The notes beneath the pieces were generated by a model. It was given only the letters and a program-made list of their open reading frames with translations, was not told the origin of the DNA and ran no database searches. From Caulobacter sp. FWC2 (GTDB lineage Bacteria > Pseudomonadota > Alphaproteobacteria > Caulobacterales > Caulobacteraceae), in assembly GCF_002742625.1 (NCBI RefSeq), contig NZ_PEBF01000001.1, positions 2,728,001 through 2,792,000 of the forward strand: a stretch of 64,000 nt of DNA, written 5' to 3'. The position numbers and the translations under genes were made by a program. Within the stretch, counting starts at the first letter, position 1, and each line of letters starts with the position of its first letter. Below are positions 33,413 to 41,271 of the stretch, one piece after another.

Positions 33413-34036
33413 TCAGTCGACGCCGAGGGCGTGGCGCAGGATTTCACCGGCCTTCCGCGCACGCCGGCGATAGTAGCGCCGAGCCTGTTTGGCGATGACC
33501 CGAGCCGGTTGCCGCTCGGCCAAAGCCCGGTCGAGCGCCGCCAGGTCCGCATCGCCCAGCAGGGTCAGCGCGGCGGCGTCGAAAGGGATCAGTTGATTAC
33601 GCACACGCGCGAAGGCCTGCCTGGAGACCTCTGTCCCGCCCGCGCCAAGCGCCTCGTGAAAGCTCGGCGGCGGCTGGTCGGGCGCGATGATCAGCACCGC
33701 CAGCGTGGCCTCCGCCAACAGGCCGGCCAAGCCGTAGAGCTCCGCAAGTTCGCGCCGGTCCCGGGTCACGGTCGCGTAACCGGAAGTCGGCGTCCTGGTC
33801 ACCAGGCCCTCGCCCGCCAGGCGCGCCAAGGCTTCACGCACGGGAGTGGAGCTGACGCCCAAGTCGGCGGCCAAGGCATTGACCGCCAGAGGCGCGCCTT
33901 GCGGCAAGCCGCCTTCGGCGATGCGATGCCGCAACGCTTCCAACGCCCGCTCGAACGGATCACGATCTCGGCCCACATCAGCTCTCCGGCTATCGAAGGG
34001 CGACTGTCTCGCGCTCTGGCGGCCTACGTCGATCAA
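33413..34036 (-). CDS. GntR-family regulator of the lasso locus
   Basis: The 207-residue protein has a winged helix with PFERALEALRHRIAEGGLPQ, GVSSTPVREALARLAGEGLV and TRTPTSGYATVT, followed by an all-helical FadR/FCD-like C-terminal domain. GntR regulators are found in other lasso loci of this type. It lies upstream of, and in the same direction as, the precursor genes (86 bp gap), so it may be cotranscribed with or regulate them. A 44-bp hyphenated palindrome upstream of its own start could be its operator. Confidence 0.82.
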   Translation of the reverse strand: MIDVGRQSARQSPFDSRRADVGRDRDPFERALEALRHRIAEGGLPQGAPLAVNALAADLGVSSTPVREALARLAGEGLVTRTPTSGYATVTRDRRELAELYGLAGLLAEATLAVLIIAPDQPPPSFHEALGAGGTEVSRQAFARVRNQLIPFDAAALTLLGDADLAALDRALAERQPARVIAKQARRYYRRRARKAGEILRHALGVD

Positions 34037-34086
34037 ACCCCGCCGCGCCCTGGCTCAAACCGCAGATGTCTGTGGATGATTGATTC

Positions 34087-34130
34087 GATGCGCAACGATT
34101 GGACCCGTTGGTCCCAAATCGTTGCGCATC
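34087..34130. promoter_or_regulatory. 44-bp hyphenated palindrome upstream of GntR gene
   Basis: GATGCGCAACGATT (34087-34100) is mirrored exactly at 34117-34130; inside, GGACC (34101-34105) is mirrored at 34110-34114 around a 4-nt loop, with two unpaired bases on the right. It lies in the 298-bp gap between the divergent GntR and XRE genes. It may be a regulator binding site or a cruciform/RNA hairpin. Confidence 0.55.
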
Positions 34131-34334
34131 CCGTGCGTGATCGTTGCCGGTCCATACGCAACAGCAGCGCAACCGGGCCGAGAAACCCGGGCGCCGAGCG
34201 TTGGTATGGGAAATCTTCCGTCAGCGGACGGCATACACATGCAAAGCAGTTGCAGGACGGCGAAGCCGCTGGCCTACTGTACTTATAGTTGATTTCGGTC
34301 TGGAGCGTAGTATGGCCGCCCCCCAAAGACGCCG

Positions 34335-34832
34335 TTGTCGCGTCAGGCCAGACTGCTCTCCAAGATCGTCAAGATGGTCCGCAAGGAGCGCAACATGACT
34401 GGCGCGGAGACCGCGGCCGGGATGGGCGTTTCCTTGCGGACCTATCAGGATTTCGAGGCCGGGCGCCGCGAGTTTGATTTCAACAAGGTCCGGCTGTTCG
34501 CCAAGGCCACCCGTTCGGACGCGGTCGGCATTCTGCTGGCCATCCACTATGGTTGGCCCGAACTGGCCGTCCTGTTGATGGACAACAAGCTGGCGAGCGC
34601 CTGCTACATCCTGATCCGCGATCTTTTCGCCGAGGTCGGGCCGCGCTTGTCGCGCGTGCCCTCGGCGCTGTTGGTGTCTGGCTTCCGGTTCATTCGCGAC
34701 GAGGTGCTCAAGCTCTTCGCGCGGCAGGACGCCAGTAGCGAAAACTATATCGAGCGGGCCATCACCGAGAGCTATGAGGCGCCGCCCGAGCCGCCGGACG
34801 AGGACGAGCCCGGCGACGACGACAAGCCCTAA
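34335..34832 (+). CDS. XRE-like regulator, start uncertain (possible frameshift in C6 run)
   Basis: The product has an N-terminal HTH (KIVKMVRKERNMTGAETAAG, MGVSLRTYQDFEAGRREFDF) and a helical C-terminal domain ending in an acidic tail (PPDEDEPGDDD). The frame as given can only start at TTG 34335 or ATG 34374. The latter would cut into the first helix. A better start, ATG 34312 with GGAG upstream, is out of frame, and one extra C in the run at 34319-34324 would join it to this frame. The gene may thus carry a one-base deletion, be phase-variable or reflect an assembly error. It begins the second element segment. Confidence 0.75.
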   Translation: MSRQARLLSKIVKMVRKERNMTGAETAAGMGVSLRTYQDFEAGRREFDFNKVRLFAKATRSDAVGILLAIHYGWPELAVLLMDNKLASACYILIRDLFAEVGPRLSRVPSALLVSGFRFIRDEVLKLFARQDASSENYIERAITESYEAPPEPPDEDEPGDDDKP

Positions 34833-35167
34833 TCGGACGGCGGCGGCGCGGCCGACCGTTCGGGCGGATCGCTTCTGCGGATCCAGGTCAGCGGGAAGAC
34901 CCCGTCTTCGGCCGCCATAAGCCGGGCATTGACCGGTTCGGCCCAGGTCGGATCGTCCAGCTTGATGTTGAGCAGCGCGCCGCTGGTGTCGCCCGCCTTC
35001 CAGGCGGCCCCGACCTCGGTGGCGTCGCCGACCAGGGCAATGAAATCGGGGCCCTTGGCCGAGACCCGATGGGCGGGGGCAAGCCGCAGGGTGGCGTCCA
35101 GGCCCAGGGTCGCTATGCGCCCGGTGAACCCGTCGCCCTCGCGGCGGAAGTGACCAATGATCGACAT
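34829..35167 (-). CDS. DUF736 protein, copy 1
   Basis: The 112-residue protein begins MSIIGHFRREGDGFTGRIAT and contains KGPDFIALVGDATEVGAAWK and LLNIKLDDPTWAEPVNARLM, the DUF736 pattern. DUF736 genes are hallmark genes of alphaproteobacterial integrative elements; function is unknown. This copy has a longer, proline/serine-rich C-terminus than copy 2. It converges on the XRE gene with 3 bp overlap. A strong 18-bp stem lies 45-86 nt upstream of its start. Confidence 0.85.
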   Translation of the reverse strand: MSIIGHFRREGDGFTGRIATLGLDATLRLAPAHRVSAKGPDFIALVGDATEVGAAWKAGDTSGALLNIKLDDPTWAEPVNARLMAAEDGVFPLTWIRRSDPPERSAAPPPSD

Positions 35168-35539
35168 GATGGGAGGCTCCGGCCCGCCGGACGGTGGGAG
35201 GGGCCAGGAACGGCGGCCCGGCGGACGGTGGGGGAACCGTCTGCCGGGCCGCCGCGACCGGGTCCGCCGGGGGGAGCGGCGAGGCCCGGTCTGGCCTGCG
35301 CGGACCTTGAACAACGACGCCTGGCGGGCGGTTGGGGGCGTCTGTCCGGATCGCGCCAAACGGTTGTGGTCCGTCGCCCCCGCCGCCTCAATCCACCCGG
35401 CCGCCGGATCGACGAGAGAGACCCTCTGGCAAAGAATCGGCGGCCGGCCCTCGCCTTCGGCGTCAACGGATTCGACTCGGGCGCGGATCATGTTCTATGT
35501 TTGTTCACATTTGGCGAATTGGACCCTGGGAGCGGCGCG
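35168..35539. other. Intergenic region with a strong hairpin
   Basis: No gene is convincing in this 372-bp gap between divergent genes. The main feature is an 18-bp stem (35212-35229 with 35236-35253, one G-T pair, 6-nt loop). A partial direct repeat around GGACGGTGGG occurs at about 35189-35198 and 35223-35232. The rest should hold promoters for both neighbours. Confidence 0.6.
35212..35253. promoter_or_regulatory. 42-nt stem-loop upstream of DUF736 copy 1
   Basis: The arms 35212-35229 and 35236-35253 pair over 18 positions with a single G-T pair; the loop is GGGGGA. There is no adjacent T-tract. It would lie in the 5' leader of the DUF736 message and could be a stability element or, in an integrative element, part of a processing site such as oriT, which often contains inverted repeats. 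Confidence 0.45.
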
Positions 35540-35914
35540 ATGAGCGATGACAGCGTGGTGATCGACGGCGTCCGGTTCATGAGCCTCTACCACCATGACG
35601 GCCGCTTCGTGCGCGGGGCCGGCTTGTTCGCCTTCGCCCGGCGTGACCCCGACGGCGGCCGGACGATCTTCTGTCTGGAGCTGGCCCAGGATATCAGCCG
35701 CCAGGCCGACTGCGGCCACGCCGCCTGGGGCCATGCGGTCTCGCACGGCATGAATGAGCTCTTGGTGCATTTGGCGGGCTCCCAGCAGACGCCGGGCGAG
35801 GTTGGGGCCGACGCGACCTTCCCGCCCCTGCGCTACGCCCTGGTCGAAGCGGCCGCCGCGCCGGGCGGCGACGCGGCCATGCCCGCCAATCCGGCCGACC
35901 AGGCCGTCGCCTAG
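35540..35914 (+). CDS. Hypothetical protein of element module
   Basis: I do not recognise the family of this 124-residue protein. It has VVIDGVRFMSLYHHDGRFVR, FAFARRDPDGGRTIFCLELA and a Cys/His-containing CGHAAWGHAVSHG; the last third is alanine/proline-rich. It looks like a small folded domain with a flexible tail. ATG 35540 gives the natural N-terminus; upstream residues in the frame are arginine-rich. A strong GC hairpin follows its stop by about 50 bp. Confidence 0.6.
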   Translation: MSDDSVVIDGVRFMSLYHHDGRFVRGAGLFAFARRDPDGGRTIFCLELAQDISRQADCGHAAWGHAVSHGMNELLVHLAGSQQTPGEVGADATFPPLRYALVEAAAAPGGDAAMPANPADQAVA

Positions 35915-35966
35915 GGCGACGCTCCTCTCAGCCGACGACGGCGTTGGAGCCAAGGCGGCGAGCCGC

Positions 35967-35995
35967 GCCCGCCCCGCCGGATCGGCGGGGCGGGC
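35967..35995. terminator. GC-rich hairpin between convergent genes
   Basis: GCCCGCCCCGCCG (35967-35979) pairs perfectly with 35983-35995 over a 3-nt loop. It lies between the plus-strand gene ending at 35914 and the minus-strand DUF736 gene ending at 36004, the right place for a bidirectional terminator, although a T-tract is missing. A degraded copy occurs beyond the DUF736 pseudogene. Confidence 0.5.
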
Positions 35996-36003
35996 TGGCC
36001 CGA

Positions 36004-36324
36004 TCAGTCCTCCTTGGGGCCGTTGCTGCGCGACCAGACCAGGCTGTGGGCGCCGTCGATGACGACCAGGGCGGCGTTGATGGCGGCGGCGAACGACGGG
36101 TCGTCCAGCTTGACCGACAGGTAGTCATTGTTTTCGCGGCTGGTCTTTTTCCAGGCCGCGCCCAGCTCCGCCTTCCCGGCGAACACCCGGAAATCGGGGC
36201 TCTTGTCGCCGGCCTTGTCGGTGACCGGGCGGAATTGGACGGTCTTGAGGTCGATCGTCAGGGTGCGGATGGCGCCCGAGAACGAGCCGTCAGCATGGGC
36301 GGTGAAGGTGCCGATGGTAGCCAT
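36004..36324 (-). CDS. DUF736 protein, copy 2
   Basis: The 106-residue protein begins MATIGTFTAHADGSFSGAIR and has DFRVFAGKAELGAAWKKTSR, YLSVKLDDPSFAAAINAALV and IDGAHSLVWSRSNGPKED, a complete DUF736 member. GGAGAG precedes the ATG. An inverted, decayed copy of this gene with its upstream and downstream flanks lies 300 bp away on the plus strand (36642-36956). Confidence 0.9.
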   Translation of the reverse strand: MATIGTFTAHADGSFSGAIRTLTIDLKTVQFRPVTDKAGDKSPDFRVFAGKAELGAAWKKTSRENNDYLSVKLDDPSFAAAINAALVVIDGAHSLVWSRSNGPKED

Positions 36325-36641
36325 GGTGGTCTCTCCGATTTGTTCCGGGCCGCGCCGATCGCGGCCTCGATGGCGATCGTTGGACCGGGGCCGACATCCG
36401 CCCCGCAGAGCGCGCCCTGCCCCAGCCCTTGAGCGTTCTGGGGCGCGCTCCCGAAGCCTTGGCGAAGGACCGAAACGGCCAAGTTTCTTGTCTCGCGAGG
36501 AATGGGGGCCAAGAGAACACAGTGAGCCCCCAGGGGAAGAAAGGCGGCCGTGAGGTTGCGGGAGCGGACCGGCTCCCGGTCAGATCAGGCCAGAAGAGGA
36601 CGCGGTCGGAGCGCCCGGACCAAATCCCTGGAGAGGCCATC
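36325..36641. other. Gap between DUF736 copy 2 and its inverted pseudogene copy
   Basis: No gene is convincing. Its two ends (about 36325-36360 and 36603-36641) are inverted copies of each other and are the upstream flanks of the duplicated DUF736 genes. The middle is unique. Confidence 0.6.
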
Positions 36642-36956
36642 ATGGCTTCCTCGGCGCGTTCGCCGTCCCATCTGACGCGAGGTCTTGGGCGCCATCCGCA
36701 TCCTGGCGGCGGGCTCAACCCGTCCCATTCCACTCGGTCACCGACGAGGCCGACGTCATGCCCCGCTTTCCGAGGGACTCGCTGGGAAGGTGGAGCTGGC
36801 CTCGACCTGGGCAAGGCCCGCCGCGAGACAATGACGACCTGTCGGTCAAGCGAGATGGCGCGGTGTCCGCCGCCGTCGCCAATGCCGCCCTGGGTCGTCA
36901 TCGACGGCGCCCACAGCCTGATCTGGCCGGGCGGCGACGGCCCCAAGGAAGACTGA
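36642..36956 (+). pseudogene. Frameshifted DUF736 copy 3
   Basis: Starting ATGGCTTCC, this sequence follows the intact gene at 36004-36324 along its length but in the opposite orientation. It ends with an almost identical C-terminus, VVIDGAHSLIWPGGDGPKED, followed by TGA. The frame is broken several times: one base is missing at the ENN codons (GAGACAATGAC against GAAAACAATGAC), and another shift lies before VVIDGA. The part corresponding to residues 20-70 is scrambled by further indels. It is therefore a dead paralogue. Confidence 0.85.
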
Positions 36957-37039
36957 TCGGGCCAGCCTGCATCGTCGATCCGGCGGGGCGGGCGCGGCTC
37001 GCCGCTGGCCAGGCGCGCCCTGCAAGCTATACCGGCGCC

Positions 37040-37432
37040 ATGACCGCTCTTGTCTTGCTCGCCGCCACCGTGATCGCCTGCACCACGCCCAAGGTCCATG
37101 ACGGCGACACCCTGCGCTGCGGGGCCGATCGCATCCGGCTCTTTGGGGTGGACGCCCCCGAGGTGCGGCGCGGCCAGACCCCAGCCGAACCACTCGCCTA
37201 CGAAGCGCGCGACCTGCTGGTCAGCTTGACGCGGGGGCGGGTTGGTTGCCGGGTGGTCGATCACGACCGCTATGGCCGCCATGTCGCCCGCTGTTGGTCG
37301 GACGCCTCGCCCGATATCAACGCGGCCCTGATCCGCTCGGGCCTGGCCACCGAATATCGCCGCTACAGCAAGGGAGCCTACGCGGCCGCCGAAGCCGAAG
37401 CCAAGCGCGCCCGTCGCGGCGCCTGGAAATAG
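37040..37432 (+). CDS. Thermonuclease-like (SNase) protein, probably secreted
   Basis: The 130-residue protein has a hydrophobic N-terminus (TALVLLAATVIAC), then the SNase fold: KVHDGDTLRC, IRLFGVDAPEVR and DHDRYGRHVARC. The catalytic Arg of nucleases is seen in RIRLFG, and the acidic residues in HDGDT and DAPE are present. VIAC is a possible lipobox, so it may be a lipoprotein. SNase genes are frequent in alphaproteobacterial elements. ATG 37040 is taken as start; the same frame continues upstream through the DUF736 pseudogene but that part is not homologous. Confidence 0.82.
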   Translation: MTALVLLAATVIACTTPKVHDGDTLRCGADRIRLFGVDAPEVRRGQTPAEPLAYEARDLLVSLTRGRVGCRVVDHDRYGRHVARCWSDASPDINAALIRSGLATEYRRYSKGAYAAAEAEAKRARRGAWK

Positions 37433-37464
37433 CGACGCTCAGGAAATAGCGACGCCCTATGCGC

Positions 37465-37494
37465 AAAAGCGGCCGATCCCAAAGGATCGGCCGC
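37465..37494 (-). terminator. Intrinsic terminator downstream of the ParB-like gene
   Basis: GCGGCCGATCC (37469-37479) pairs with GGATCGGCCGC (37484-37494) around CAAA. On the minus strand the stem is followed by TTTT, giving a classic intrinsic terminator for the minus-strand gene that ends at 37551. It may also stop plus-strand transcription from the nuclease gene. Confidence 0.7.
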
Positions 37495-37519
37495 CCCGGT
37501 CTTCCCATCGAAAGAACGC

Positions 37520-37544
37520 GCGGGGCGGCCCAGGGCCGCCCCGC
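37520..37544. terminator. Second GC hairpin just after the ParB-like gene
   Basis: GCGGGGCGGCC (37520-37530) pairs perfectly with 37534-37544 around CAG, 6 bp beyond the gene end. It lacks a T-tract but lies in series with the terminator at 37465-37494. Confidence 0.45.
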
Positions 37545-37550
37545 CTTCAG

Positions 37551-39743
37551 CTATTCGGCCGCAATCTCCTCAGGCTCGGCTTGAAGCGCCTCGACCTGGG
37601 AAGCCGGTTGATCCGCTTGCCCATCCGCCGCCGACGTCTCGGCGTCGGGTTCGGCTTCGGGCGAAGGGCTCTGGCCCTGCGCCGTATCCGACACCGCCCC
37701 GTCGACGGCCTGTTCGGCGTCATCGCCCGTGGAGTCCGAGGCCAAGCCCAGCTTCACCGTGCGTAGCAAGGCGGGGAGCCAGGGGGTCTGGACGAGCATC
37801 GGCTCGGCGGCGGCCACCATCTCGGGCTTGCGTAGGCCCGCGATGCGCCCCGCCGCCTCGGCCGACACGCCCTCGGTCACGGCGGCCAGGACATGGGCCT
37901 TGGTCACCCGGTCGAGGTAGCGCCCGGCGGTCGGCTTCCAATAGGCCGTCATGTCGAGGTCCAGGGCCGTGGCCAGGGTCTCGGCATGGGCCAAGGCCAG
38001 CGGACGGCGCTCGAAGCCGCGCACGGCGTTGAGCGACAGGCTCACGCAGTGGGCCAGCAGGCTGGCGCGGCTGTCGCCGTCCAGGCCGACGACGAAGTCC
38101 CACATCGCCTCGGCGCCCTGCGGCATCTGCCGAGCCCAGGCCGCATGACGCTCGGCGTTGGCCAGACCCGCGAGGCTGTCCTCGATGCCATCGCCGTCAT
38201 TCGACAAGACATGGGAGCCCATCCGGATATCCAGGCAGGAGGCAAAGCCCCCGACCCCAAACACCCGAAGGACCAAGGCATGGACCAGGGCGACCAGAGC
38301 AAGGTCGGGATCGCCCGCCAAGGCGTCGCGCAACGCGGCGCTGCGGTGGGCGGTCAGGTCGGCGACCAGCCGGGCCGAAAGCGGCGCGGTCGCATCGCCG
38401 ACCGGCTCGTCCGGGGCTTGGGTCTGGGCGTCGTCACCCTCGCCGTCCTCGCCCTGCCCGCCGCCGTACCCGTCCGCGTCTTCGTCACCCTCTCCGTCGG
38501 GCTGGCCCGTCTCGTCACCTTCGACTTCCTCGGGCTCAGGCGCGGGTTCGTCCTCGGGCCGCACGAACCCGCGATCGATGCGGGCCTCGCCATATTGGCT
38601 GAGGACCACGAACACCCCGGCCCGCGCCTTCTCGGCCGGGTCGTATCCGTAGGTTTCGCCGAAGGCCTCCAGGGCGTCCTGGATCGCTTCGAACCGCGCG
38701 GCGACCTCGGGCGGCGGCGGCTCGACATCGGCCCATTGCTCGGTCAGGGCCGCGTCCTCGGTCTGCAAGGCGTTGATGGCCTCGACGTCCTGCGCTGAAC
38801 GCTGCATCACCCGTTCCCAGACCCGCGAGCAGCCATGAGCGCCGGGGAAGTCGAGATAGGCCGCCGACCACTTCCAGCCCTCGGTGTCGCGGACATTGAC
38901 GGCGATGGCGGCGAGCTTTTCGAGCACAAGCTGGTCGAGCAGCACCACATCCTCGATCCAGCCGCCGCGATCCTCGGTGAAGAGATCGCGCAACACAGGG
39001 CCGCCTGCCTCGGCATAGGCCTCCAGGCCGACGAATTGGACGCGCCGGTCATCGGCGGAGACCTTGGTGTCGGTCATGGCGCGGCGGATCGCATAGGCTT
39101 GGCGGTTGTTCTGGGGCAGCTGGGCGAACACCTGCATCTGGCGCTCGGGGTCGGGATTGACGGCGAAGGCCATCATCTGTTCCAGCGTCAGGGCGTCCTC
39201 GCGATAGAGGTCCAGCAGCGCCGGGGCGACCGAGCCCAGGCGCAAGCGCTGACGCACGATCTGCGGCGAGACCCCGAACCGCGCGCCGATCTCCTCGGCC
39301 CCGTAGCCCTTGCGGTCGGCAAGGTCCTTGAAGGCCTCGAACTGGTCGGCGGGGTGCATGTCGCGGCGCGAAACGTTTTCATCGAGAGAAATCTCGGCGG
39401 GGTCGTTCCGCGTATCCACCACGCATCGCACAAGCTCGGCCTTGCCAATCAGCTTGCGCTTGGCCAGCAGCTTGAGGGCCTGACGGCGGCCTTCGCCGAT
39501 GGTGACGAGGTAATAGCCGCTCTCCTGGCCGCCCTCCTTGACCTCCGGTTCGACCACCAGGGGTTGGAGCAGGCCCTTGACGCGGATGGACGCGGCGCGG
39601 GCCTCGACATCGTCGGCCGTATGGCCGACGCGCCGCGCATTGCGCGGCGAGGCTTTCAGCTTGTTGAGGGCGATCTCATGCACGTCGCCGGACTGCACCG
39701 GCGCACGGCCGGGGTTCGTCGGGGTTTGGGTTTGCAGGGACAT
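37551..39743 (-). CDS. Large ParB/RepB-like protein of integrative element
   Basis: The 730-residue protein has an N-terminal ParB domain: VHEIALNKLKASPRNARRVG, IRVKGLLQPLVVEPE, TIGEGRRQALKLL and ISLDENVSRRDMHPADQFEA. It is followed by an HTH (YGAEEIGARFGVSPQIVRQR). A long helical region, an acidic linker near residue 400 (EEVEGDETGQPDGEGDEDAD) and a C-terminal helical domain complete it. Members of this family, with or without nuclease activity, are core genes of alphaproteobacterial elements. ATG 39743 is chosen because upstream residues are not conserved-looking. It is terminated by hairpins at 37465-37544. Confidence 0.88.
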   Translation of the reverse strand: MSLQTQTPTNPGRAPVQSGDVHEIALNKLKASPRNARRVGHTADDVEARAASIRVKGLLQPLVVEPEVKEGGQESGYYLVTIGEGRRQALKLLAKRKLIGKAELVRCVVDTRNDPAEISLDENVSRRDMHPADQFEAFKDLADRKGYGAEEIGARFGVSPQIVRQRLRLGSVAPALLDLYREDALTLEQMMAFAVNPDPERQMQVFAQLPQNNRQAYAIRRAMTDTKVSADDRRVQFVGLEAYAEAGGPVLRDLFTEDRGGWIEDVVLLDQLVLEKLAAIAVNVRDTEGWKWSAAYLDFPGAHGCSRVWERVMQRSAQDVEAINALQTEDAALTEQWADVEPPPPEVAARFEAIQDALEAFGETYGYDPAEKARAGVFVVLSQYGEARIDRGFVRPEDEPAPEPEEVEGDETGQPDGEGDEDADGYGGGQGEDGEGDDAQTQAPDEPVGDATAPLSARLVADLTAHRSAALRDALAGDPDLALVALVHALVLRVFGVGGFASCLDIRMGSHVLSNDGDGIEDSLAGLANAERHAAWARQMPQGAEAMWDFVVGLDGDSRASLLAHCVSLSLNAVRGFERRPLALAHAETLATALDLDMTAYWKPTAGRYLDRVTKAHVLAAVTEGVSAEAAGRIAGLRKPEMVAAAEPMLVQTPWLPALLRTVKLGLASDSTGDDAEQAVDGAVSDTAQGQSPSPEAEPDAETSAADGQADQPASQVEALQAEPEEIAAE

Positions 39744-40491
39744 GATGGCCTCCTTTGGGGGCTCGGGGTTCAGGCGCAAAAAGCGCGCCTGACCCCGACG
39801 CCCGTCGGCGAGACCGGGGGTGAAGCGGAGTGGCCGGCTTCGCGGGGACCCGGCTGCAGGGCGTCGACTGCCGCTGTCGCCAAATTGTCGAGACGACCGA
39901 AGCTGGGCAGAAGCCGGTCCGTAGCGCGCTGGGGGCGGAGCCCTAAGCCGCCGGCCGCGGGAGCGGCCAGAAGGACAAGCCCGCGGAGCGGCCCGACCAA
40001 TGCCCCAGGCCGCGCCAGCGGCCGTCTCTTCGCAAGATGAAGACTGCGAGGAGCCCGCGCATGCGCGTGGCGGGAAGCGGCGTCGAGCGGCCGGCGGCAG
40101 GCCCCATTCTTCTCTACTGGGGCCTGCCCCCAGGCATCGCGCCCGAGGGAGCGGCGAAAGCCGCGGGACCGAGCGTGACCGCCGGCTGCTCTCGATATTG
40201 GGGAAGCCGACCGCGCAAGCGGGCGAGCGGACCCTCTTCTAGCGAGGCCGCTACCCGCCGGATCGTGGGTCCTACGGGGGTGGCCCGACGTTTCTCACGC
40301 CGCCGGGCCTGTCACCGGCCGTTCTCACGCAACCGGCGACGGAGGCAAATCTGGCGCAGGATCCGTGACCGCGCAATACCGGAGAAATACGGGGTCCCCT
40401 CGAACCATCCAGCCCGAACGGCCGGCGGCGCGTGACAATCTGGTCCGCTCGCAGCAGGGTTCGGCTTCGATTCTCAACAAGGACAGTGCTG
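39744..40491. other. Intergenic stretch of about 750 bp without a convincing gene
   Basis: Frames here are short and arginine/proline-rich. One hairpin is clear: CAGGCCCC (40098-40105) with GGGGCCTG (40119-40126) over a 13-nt loop. The region separates the divergent ParB-like and HU genes, so it must carry promoters. In related elements longer core genes occupy this place; their absence suggests deletion. Confidence 0.55.
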
Positions 40492-40770
40492 ATGAACGTT
40501 TCGGACCTGATCGATGCGGCCGTGGCCGCCGAACCCAAACTGACCAAGACCCAGGCCAAGGCCCTGATCGATGGCGTCTTCAAGGCGCTGACCGAGGCCG
40601 CCGTGAAGGGCGAGGAAATCTCGATCCCGGGCTTTGGCAAGTTCAAGGTCCAGGCCAAGCCGGCCCGCACCGGCCGCAACCCCTCGACGGGCGCTGCGAT
40701 CGAGATCGCCGCCTCCAAGAAGGTGGCGTTCACGCCGGCAAAGCAACTGAAAGACGCCGTCAACGGCTGA
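40492..40770 (+). CDS. HU-family DNA-binding protein
   Basis: The 92-residue protein matches HU: NVSDLIDAAVAAEPKLTKTQ, AVKGEEISIPGFGKFKVQAK, ARTGRNPSTGAAIEIAASKK and VAFTPAKQLKDAVNG. The arm motif RNPSTG is present. AAGGACAG upstream of ATG 40492 is a good ribosome binding site. HU-like genes carried by mobile elements may help recombination or relaxosome formation; here it is close to the serine recombinase. Confidence 0.95.
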   Translation: MNVSDLIDAAVAAEPKLTKTQAKALIDGVFKALTEAAVKGEEISIPGFGKFKVQAKPARTGRNPSTGAAIEIAASKKVAFTPAKQLKDAVNG

Positions 40771-40836
40771 CATCCCGGCGGCGCGCCTGGCCCGAACGTG
40801 GGTCCAGGCGCGCCGGCCAAGAACTTGGAGGCCGCC

Positions 40837-41154
40837 ATGGACCTTGCTGAGCGTATCGACCGCCTAGAAGCTGAACTGGCGCGTCAGCGCGACCGCGCGC
40901 TGGCCAACGAGATTCTCGCCAACCTGTTCTACGCCCGCCTGCTCAATATCAGCGAGCTCGTCGGTGACCCCATGGACCTTGATGCGGTGCTGCTTCGACT
41001 TGGCGGCGACATGGAAGAAGCGGTCGCCAAGGCGGGCACGCCCGCTCAGGCCCGATCCTGGGAACGCGTCCATGCCCTCGCGGCGGCAATGATCGCCGAA
41101 ATCAGGGACATGCGCCTGGCCTTCCGGCCCGCCAACGAAGACGGCGGCGACTGA
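40837..41154 (+). CDS. Small helical hypothetical protein
   Basis: I do not recognise this 105-residue protein. It is almost entirely helical, with a heptad-rich start (AERIDRLEAELARQRDRALA) suggesting a coiled coil, then NEILANLFYARLLNISELVG. TTGGAGG lies 6 nt upstream of ATG 40837. It follows the HU gene after 66 bp and may be cotranscribed. Confidence 0.7.
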   Translation: MDLAERIDRLEAELARQRDRALANEILANLFYARLLNISELVGDPMDLDAVLLRLGGDMEEAVAKAGTPAQARSWERVHALAAAMIAEIRDMRLAFRPANEDGGD

Positions 41155-41271
41155 CGCGCCGTTGGGCGGAAACGTCAGCGCCGCGCGGCGCGGCCCGCCG
41201 CTTGTTTTCCCCTGTTTGTCTCTCGACGCCCCCTGATTGCGCCAGGGTGCGTCCGGACGGCAAGTCGCGCC

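Larger units (their letters stand above)
35948..37012. repeat. Inverted duplication containing DUF736 copies 2 and 3
   Basis: About 35948-36360 and about 36603-37012 are related as inverted repeats, including the DUF736 genes, some 40 bp upstream (CGGNGCGNCCCGGANCAAAT-type match) and about 45 bp downstream (TGATCGGGCCAGCC, then GATCCGGCGGGGCGGGCGCG). Divergence and frameshifts in the right copy show it is old. Confidence 0.75.

Noticed and set aside
36758-37039. Upstream extension of the SNase frame
   Set aside because: It runs through the DUF736 pseudogene and has no homology or start signal; ATG 37040 starts a sensible signal peptide.
40037-40435. 132-residue frame in the 39.7-40.5 kb gap
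   Set aside because: It is Arg/Ala/Pro-rich without domain features or a ribosome binding site, so it is treated as non-coding.
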